From: Polaromonas sp.
GTDB taxonomy: Bacteria; Pseudomonadota; Gammaproteobacteria; Burkholderiales; Burkholderiaceae_C
Assembly (NCBI RefSeq): GCF_029945895.1
Contig: NZ_JAQSDL010000076.1
Location: 124,001-188,000 of the forward strand
Direction of reading: 5' to 3'
Length of the DNA: 64,000 nt
Below are positions 59,056 through 64,000 of this stretch, in pieces (position 1 is the first letter of the stretch; each line of letters begins with the position of its first letter). Under the pieces are notes generated by a model that saw nothing but the letters and a program-made list of their open reading frames with translations, was not told the origin of the DNA and ran no database searches. The position numbers and the translations under genes were made by a program.

Positions 59056-61332
59056 ATGAAATTCCGCTTTCCCATCGTCATCATTGACGAAGACTTCCGC
59101 TCCGAAAACACCTCCGGGCTGGGTATTCGCGCCCTGGCGCAAGCCATTGAAACCGAGGGTTTTGAGGTGCTCGGTGTCACCAGCTACGGCGACCTGTCGC
59201 AGTTTGCGCAGCAGCAAAGCCGTGCCAGCGCCTTCATTCTGTCGATTGACGACGAAGAGTTCACGCCGGGACCGGATCTGGACCCAGCGGTGGTGAACCT
59301 GCGCCACTTCATCGAGGAAGTGCGGCGCAAGAACCTGGACGTGCCGATTTACGTCTATGGCGAGACCAAGACCTCGCGCCACATCCCCAACGACATCCTG
59401 CGCGAACTGCACGGCTTCATCCACATGTTCGAGGACACGCCCGAGTTTGTGGCGCGTCACATCATTCGCGAGGCCAAGAGTTACCTCGAAGGCGTGCAGC
59501 CGCCGTTTTTCAAGGCGCTGCTCGATTACGCCGAAGACGGCTCCTACTCCTGGCACTGCCCGGGGCATTCCGGCGGCGTGGCTTTCCTGAAGAGCCCGGT
59601 CGGGCAGATGTTCCACCAGTTTTTTGGCGAGAACATGCTGCGCGCCGACGTCTGCAATGCGGTCGAGGAGCTCGGCCAGCTGCTCGACCACGACGGCCCG
59701 GTCGGTGCTTCCGAGCGCAACGCGGCGCGCATTTTCAACGCTGACCACTGCTTCTTTGTGACCAATGGCACGTCCACCTCGAACAAGATGGTCTGGCACC
59801 ACACCGTGGCGCCGGGCGATGTGGTGGTGGTGGACCGCAACTGCCACAAGTCCATCCTGCACGCGATCATCATGACCGGCTCGATCCCGGTGTTCCTGAA
59901 GCCGACGCGTAACCACTTCGGCATCATCGGCCCGATTCCGAAGGAGGAGTTCGAGCAGGCCTCCATCCAGGCCAAGATCAAGGCCAACCCGTTGCTCAAG
60001 GGCGTGGACGCCAAGAAGGTCAAGCCGCGGGTGCTGACCATCACCCAGTCCACCTACGACGGCGTGCTCTACAACACCGAAACCATCAAGGGCATGCTCG
60101 ACGGGTATGTCGAGAACCTGCATTTTGACGAAGCCTGGTTGCCGCATGCGGCCTTCCACCCGTTTTACGGCAGCTACCATGCGATGGGTAAAAAACGCGC
60201 GCGGCCCAAGCAGGCCATGGTGTATTCGACACAGTCCATCCACAAACTCCTGGCCGGCATCAGCCAGGCCAGCCACGTGCTGGTGCAGGACTCGCAGACC
60301 GTCAAGCTCGACCGGCACCTCTTCAACGAGGCCTACCTGATGCATACCAGCACCAGCCCGCAGTACAGCATCATTGCCAGCTGCGACGTGGCCGCAGCCA
60401 TGATGGAGCCGCCCGGCGGCACCGCGCTGGTCGAGGAAAGCATTGCCGAGGCGCTGGACTTCCGCCGCGCGATGCGCAAGGTCGATGAGGAGTATGGCGA
60501 CGACTGGTGGTTCAAGGTCTGGGGCCCAGAAAAACTGGTGGACGAGGGCATTGGCCGCTCGGACGACTGGATCATCAAGGGCGAGTCCAAGAACGCCAAG
60601 GCCGGGGTCAACTGGCACGGCTTCGGCAAGATGGCGACCGGCTTCAACATGCTGGACCCGATCAAGTCGACCATCGTCACCCCCGGCATGGACCTGAACG
60701 GCAAGTTCGCCAAAACCGGCATTCCGGCCAGCATCGTGACCAAGTTCCTGGCCGAACACGGCGTGGTGGTGGAGAAGACCGGCCTCTACAGCTTTTTCAT
60801 CATGTTCACCATCGGCATCACCAAGGGCCGCTGGAACAGCATGCTGACCGCGCTGCAGCAGTTCAAGGACGATTACGCCAAGAACCAGCCCATGTGGCGC
60901 ATCCTGCCGGAGTTCTGCCAGAAGTACCCGCGTTACGAAAAAATGGGCCTGGCCGACCTGTGCCAGCACATCCACAACCTGTACGCCAAATACGACATTG
61001 CGCGCCTGACCACCGACATGTACCTGAGCGACCTGACGCCGGCCATGAAGCCCAGCGACGCTTACGCGCACATCGCGCTGCACAAGACCGAACGCGTCGA
61101 AATCGACAAGCTCGAAGGCCGCATCACGGTGGGCCTGGTGACGCCCTACCCGCCGGGCATTCCGCTCCTGATTCCCGGCGAAGTGTTCAACAAGAAGATT
61201 GTCGACTATCTGAAGTTCTCGCGCGAGTTCAATTCACAGTGCCCGGGCTTCGAGACCGACATCCACGGCCTGGTCGAAGTGGAAGACGCCAACGGCAAGA
61301 AGCACTACTACGCCGATTGCGTGAAAGAGTAA
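59056..61332 (+). CDS. Orn/Lys/Arg decarboxylase (biodegradative/arginine-type)
   Basis: 758 aa from MKFRFPIVIIDEDFRSENT; an upstream in-frame ATG adds nine residues without support. N-terminal flavodoxin-like wing domain (~1-130), then the fold-type I PLP domain with SWHCPGHSGG, VFFVTNGTSTSNK, HFDEAWLPHAAF and PLP-lysine motif STQSIHKLLAGISQAS, and the C-terminal domain (TVGLVTPYPPGIPLLIPGE). Makes a polyamine or serves acid resistance. Arginine, lysine and ornithine specificity cannot be separated by eye. Confidence 0.93.
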   Translation: MKFRFPIVIIDEDFRSENTSGLGIRALAQAIETEGFEVLGVTSYGDLSQFAQQQSRASAFILSIDDEEFTPGPDLDPAVVNLRHFIEEVRRKNLDVPIYVYGETKTSRHIPNDILRELHGFIHMFEDTPEFVARHIIREAKSYLEGVQPPFFKALLDYAEDGSYSWHCPGHSGGVAFLKSPVGQMFHQFFGENMLRADVCNAVEELGQLLDHDGPVGASERNAARIFNADHCFFVTNGTSTSNKMVWHHTVAPGDVVVVDRNCHKSILHAIIMTGSIPVFLKPTRNHFGIIGPIPKEEFEQASIQAKIKANPLLKGVDAKKVKPRVLTITQSTYDGVLYNTETIKGMLDGYVENLHFDEAWLPHAAFHPFYGSYHAMGKKRARPKQAMVYSTQSIHKLLAGISQASHVLVQDSQTVKLDRHLFNEAYLMHTSTSPQYSIIASCDVAAAMMEPPGGTALVEESIAEALDFRRAMRKVDEEYGDDWWFKVWGPEKLVDEGIGRSDDWIIKGESKNAKAGVNWHGFGKMATGFNMLDPIKSTIVTPGMDLNGKFAKTGIPASIVTKFLAEHGVVVEKTGLYSFFIMFTIGITKGRWNSMLTALQQFKDDYAKNQPMWRILPEFCQKYPRYEKMGLADLCQHIHNLYAKYDIARLTTDMYLSDLTPAMKPSDAYAHIALHKTERVEIDKLEGRITVGLVTPYPPGIPLLIPGEVFNKKIVDYLKFSREFNSQCPGFETDIHGLVEVEDANGKKHYYADCVKE

Positions 61333-61377
61333 AGGCTAAAGGCGCTGGCCCTGCCCGTCGGCCCCCGGCAGCGGCGT

Positions 61378-62307
61378 TCAGGGCCGAGCCGGTGCCATGT
61401 CTTCCCGAATCCGCAGGAAGCTGGCAAAGCGCGGAACACCGCTGTCATTCAAGCCGCGAAATCTGTAGGTCACGACGCTTCCCACGGGTGGCGGGTGGCG
61501 CCGCTGTTCGTCGCTGAAGCCGGTGCCCAGCTTGAAGCGTGTGCCCGGCACGCCGTCCTCTCGCACCGTCTCGACCAGCAGGGCGCCCAGCGCGGCGGCA
61601 TATTTGCCCTGGCCCGGCAGGTGGGCCAGCACGCGGGCTTCCGCGTCCTCATGCGTCTTGACCTTGAGCAGGTCGTCGTTGCGCGCGCCCTTGTAGAGCG
61701 AGGCGCCGCGGTGCAGCATCAGGCCTTCGCCACCCAGTCTGACGGTTTTGGCCAACAGCCGCTGGAGTTCGGCATGGCTGGCCACCCGGGATTGCGCCAC
61801 CGCCTGGACCCAGGGTTGGTCGATGCGGCTGACCACCCCGTTCAGGGCCGGAATCCGCTCGGTGAAGGTTCCGGCCTGCGTGGGCAGGTCGAACACCATG
61901 AAGCGCAGGGCGCGCCACGCGGCATCGTCAGGAGTTTGCTGGCGCACGGTGGAGACCGCCTTGGAGAATTGGCCGCGGCCGGCCCACAACTCGCCATCCA
62001 GGGGCTGCCTGGGCCAGCCCGCGGTGAACCAGGCCGGGGCGGCGATGCGTTCGCCGCCCCGTGTCAGCAACTTTTCGCCGTCCCAGTAGCCACGCACCCC
62101 GTCAAGTTTTTCACTGACCCAGTAGTCCTGCAGCGCGATGCCGGGCTGGTAGACATTGGCCAGCATCAGCGACGGGCTGTTGCCGGCCGCCGTTGCGGGA
62201 AGGGCAGGCGCCAGCAGAGCCGCCCCTGCCAGCAGCCAGGGCAGGGCGCAGATGCGAGTGAAAGCGCCGAGCGCTCGGGGGCGGGGTGAGGGTGGAGATT
62301 CCGTCAT
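61378..62307 (-). CDS. Secreted ATP-dependent DNA ligase (LigE-type)
   Basis: 309 aa from MTESPPSPRPRALG. An N-terminal signal peptide (PWLLAGAALLAPALPATAA) exports it, unlike NAD-dependent LigA. Adenylation domain with K67LDG in EKLDGVRGYW (motif I), LDGELWAGRG (III), GGEGLMLHRG (IV) and LKVKTHEDAEA (V/VI), then an OB domain. Periplasmic ligases of this type (Neisseria, Vibrio) may act on DNA during uptake. No competence gene nearby. Confidence 0.9.
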   Translation of the reverse strand: MTESPPSPRPRALGAFTRICALPWLLAGAALLAPALPATAAGNSPSLMLANVYQPGIALQDYWVSEKLDGVRGYWDGEKLLTRGGERIAAPAWFTAGWPRQPLDGELWAGRGQFSKAVSTVRQQTPDDAAWRALRFMVFDLPTQAGTFTERIPALNGVVSRIDQPWVQAVAQSRVASHAELQRLLAKTVRLGGEGLMLHRGASLYKGARNDDLLKVKTHEDAEARVLAHLPGQGKYAAALGALLVETVREDGVPGTRFKLGTGFSDEQRRHPPPVGSVVTYRFRGLNDSGVPRFASFLRIREDMAPARP

Positions 62308-62350
62308 GTCGCTCGATTTATTGCATGATTCATGCCGCAAGCCGCCGGAA

Positions 62351-62385
62351 GAGGAGCGGAGTCAGCTATCAAAAAAGTAGTAGTG
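62351..62385 (-). repeat. Partial R1 repeat
   Basis: GAGGAGCGGAGTCAGCTATC then AAAAAAGTAGTAG: the AGCTATCAAAAAA half of reverse R1, upstream of the LigE gene. Confidence 0.55.
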
Positions 62386-62481
62386 GTTTTCCCCGCATTC
62401 CGTGTTCCCCCGGTTCGCGGCTGACGATTGTGCCGGCGGGCAGGGGGGTGTTGCAAGTCTTAACCCGTGCAAACTTCATTC

Positions 62482-63222
62482 ATGAACGCCCTTGATGTTG
62501 CTTCCATAGAACAGGCCACCCTGGCCGCCGTGGCCCCCGAGACCGCGGATGAGCGAGAGGGCTGGTTGTTGCCTGTCGACTACGGAACCATCAGCCGCGC
62601 CAGAAGTGCAGTGCCGCTGCAGCATACGCATGCCGCCCCGGACGTGCTGGGCCGCATTGAGGCGTATTACGCGGCGCGGGGTCTGCCGGCGGTGTTTCGC
62701 CTGGCCACCGACGCCTGCTTTGATGGCTTGCGCCATGAACTGCGCCAGCGCGGCTATCGCGCCGATCAACCCACGTGGGTGCAGCTGGGCACGGTGGCGC
62801 GTATGCGCAAGGTGTCGTGGCAAGTACCGGCCGAGGTTCATGATGCGCCGGATGCGGCCTGGACGGCGCTTTTCCTGGGGGAGGGTTTTGATCCGGTGGA
62901 CGGTGCCTGCCGGGTCAGATCACTGAGCCGGGCGCAGGGCTCGGTGTATGCCAGCGTTCGTGAAGGCGGCCAGGTGCTCGCGGGCGGGGTGGCGGCTTTT
63001 GGCCATGGCTGGGTCAGCGTGCATGGCATGCGCACCACCGCAGGGCACCGCGGCCGGGGTCTCGCCGGCCGGGTGTTGGCTGGGCTGGCCGACGCCGCGC
63101 TGGCGCGGGGCATGGCGCGTGTCTTTTTGCAGGTGGAAGCCGGCAACACCGCCGCGCAGGCGCTGTACCGGCGCGCGGGCTTTGAAGCCGCGTGGTCTTA
63201 CGTGTACTGGCGCCGCGCCTGA
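62482..63222 (+). CDS. GNAT-family N-acetyltransferase
   Basis: 246 aa from MNALDVASIEQ (a GTG 15 bp upstream is possible). The N-terminal half (to ~120) is a degenerate GNAT-like domain, as in bipartite acetyltransferases. The second half carries the CoA motif RTTAGHRGRGLAGRVLAGLAD and FLQVEAGNTAAQALYRRAGFE. Substrate unknown. An R1 repeat follows the gene. Confidence 0.87.
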   Translation: MNALDVASIEQATLAAVAPETADEREGWLLPVDYGTISRARSAVPLQHTHAAPDVLGRIEAYYAARGLPAVFRLATDACFDGLRHELRQRGYRADQPTWVQLGTVARMRKVSWQVPAEVHDAPDAAWTALFLGEGFDPVDGACRVRSLSRAQGSVYASVREGGQVLAGGVAAFGHGWVSVHGMRTTAGHRGRGLAGRVLAGLADAALARGMARVFLQVEAGNTAAQALYRRAGFEAAWSYVYWRRA

Positions 63223-63248
63223 GCAGCCGGGGCGGCCCGGTGATGCTC

Positions 63249-63306
63249 ACTTTTGTATAGCTGTCTGCGCCCGTGTATCAAGGGCTCAGGCCGTATTTGA
63301 CTCCAA
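63249..63306 (+). repeat. R1 dispersed repeat, copy 11
   Basis: Forward copy: CTTTTGTATAGCTGTCTGCG, CAAGGGCTCAGGCCG, then TATTTGACTCCAAA. Between the GNAT gene and fabI. Confidence 0.85.
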
Positions 63307-63330
63307 ACCTGAACTGAACCCCGCGCCGGT

Positions 63331-64000
63331 TCAGCTCGCCTCGGCGTCGCGGCCGATGCCGGCCGTGTGGCTGAAGCCGCCATCGACATAGGTGATTTCA
63401 GCGGTGACGCCGGAAGCCAGGTCGGACAGCAGGAAGGCGGCCACATTGCCCACATCCTCGATGGTGACGTTGCGCCGCAGCGGCGAGGCGGCGGCCACCA
63501 TGCCCAGCAGCTTGCCGAAGTCCTTGATGCCGCTGGCCGCCAGTGTCTTGATCGGGCCGGCGCTGATGCCGTTGACGCGCATGCCCTTGGGGCCCAGCGA
63601 CTCGGCCAGGTAACGCACGCTGGCTTCCAGGCTGGCCTTGGCCAGGCCCATGGTGTTGTAGTTGGGGATGGTGCGCTGGGCGCCCAGGTAGGTCAGCGTC
63701 AGCAGGGCCGACTTCGGGTTGAGGTGGGGCAGGGCAGCCTTGGCCATGGCCGGAAAACTGTAGGCGCTGATATCGTGGGCAATCTTGAAGCCCTCGCGTG
63801 TCAGGCCTTCGAGGAAGTCCCCGGCAATCGCCTCGCGCGGTGCGTAGCCGATGCTGTGCACAAAGCCGTCAAAGGTCGGCCAGGTCTTGGTCAGGTCCGC
63901 AAACAGGGCGGCAATCTGCGCATCGTCGCCGACATCGCAGTCAAAAATCAGCTTGGAGTCGAAGTCGGCGGCAAATTCGGTGATGCGCTCCTTGAAACGT
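63331..64000 (-). CDS. fabI: Enoyl-[ACP] reductase FabI (5' end outside window)
   Basis: The last ~222 residues of an SDR-type enoyl-ACP reductase. [62 protein letters not shown] (catalytic Tyr and Lys of the FabI Y-x6-K) and [14 protein letters not shown] are diagnostic. NADH-dependent last step of each fatty acid elongation cycle; the triclosan target. The N-terminal ~35 residues are outside the window. Confidence 0.95.
   Translation of the reverse strand, partial: RFKERITEFAADFDSKLIFDCDVGDDAQIAALFADLTKTWPTFDGFVHSIGYAPREAIAGDFLEGLTREGFKIAHDISAYSFPAMAKAALPHLNPKSALLTLTYLGAQRTIPNYNTMGLAKASLEASVRYLAESLGPKGMRVNGISAGPIKTLAASGIKDFGKLLGMVAAASPLRRNVTIEDVGNVAAFLLSDLASGVTAEITYVDGGFSHTAGIGRDAEAS

Noticed and set aside
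59002..61083. Minus-strand open frame of 693 codons under the decarboxylase gene
   Set aside because: Antisense shadow, Val/Gly/His-rich; the plus strand has intact PLP enzyme motifs.

Overview
The window looks like chromosome of a betaproteobacterium of the Burkholderiales, most likely the family Comamonadaceae (Polaromonas/Rhodoferax/Acidovorax-like). The grounds are high GC with strong third-position GC, the gene content (cysI with a DUF934 partner, the imuA-imuB-dnaE2 cassette, lptF/lptG next to pepA, holC after pepA, DUF3309 and DUF2237 proteins), and two families of short dispersed repeats of a kind I associate with this family. The assignment to family is inference from style, not from a search. 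There is no sign of a prophage, plasmid, intact insertion sequence or CRISPR array.

Layout. 1-9.2 kb: assimilatory sulfate reduction on the minus strand (cysI, DUF934, cysH, cysD cut by the left edge), a TauE/SafE permease, a divergent tandem-receiver protein, mnmC, the Fe(2+) trafficking protein gene and a first sulfate-binding protein. 9.2-21.3 kb: a relic of a MetN-like ATPase, LysR regulators, an SDR, a BrkB-type membrane protein, trxC, two neighbouring 2-oxoglutarate/Fe(II) oxygenases (one is AlkB), a SulP transporter with a two-domain universal stress protein, and flavin reductases including azoR. 21.4-26.2 kb: a sulfate ABC transporter operon (small hydrolase, sbp, cysT, cysW, cysA) behind a strong inverted-repeat operator. 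26.4-33.3 kb: small lipoproteins, dsbB and the SOS mutagenesis cassette imuA-imuB-dnaE2 behind a perfect LexA box. 33.3-37.7 kb: a stress-type cluster (erythromycin-esterase-like protein, phosphoribosyltransferase, alpha/beta hydrolase, DUF1272, FrnE-like DsbA protein, OsmC). 37.9-39.8 kb: a low-GC islet of three poorly characterised genes. 39.8-52.8 kb: argA, a degenerate GGDEF membrane protein, hrpA, DUF3309, a 537-bp giant palindrome, a methionine aminotransferase, cysB, cbiX and lptGF. 52.8-64 kb: pepA-holC, a LivK lipoprotein, tRNA-Ser(GGA), DUF2237, a QmcA/NfeD pair, a basic amino acid decarboxylase, a secreted ATP-dependent DNA ligase, a GNAT protein and fabI cut by the right edge.

How it fits together. 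Sulfur assimilation is the main theme. Uptake (two Sbp proteins, CysTWA, perhaps SulP and TauE), activation (CysD), reduction (CysH, CysI), a siroheme-pathway enzyme (CbiX) and the probable master regulator (CysB) all lie within 50 kb, in separate transcription units. A second theme is damage tolerance: AlkB, ImuABC with a LexA box, azoreductase, OsmC and the esterase/phosphoribosyltransferase cluster.

The most unusual feature is the amount of small repetitive DNA. A ~60-bp family (here called R1) occurs about a dozen times. Several copies lie in frame inside essential-looking or conserved genes (imuB twice, hrpA, part of cbiX) or supply stop codons. A second ~70-bp family (R2) occurs three or four times and encodes part of the CysW N-terminus. 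A REP-like hairpin element lies in frame in hrpA, imuB carries a 9-bp minisatellite, and a 537-bp near-palindrome lies between DUF3309 and the aminotransferase gene.
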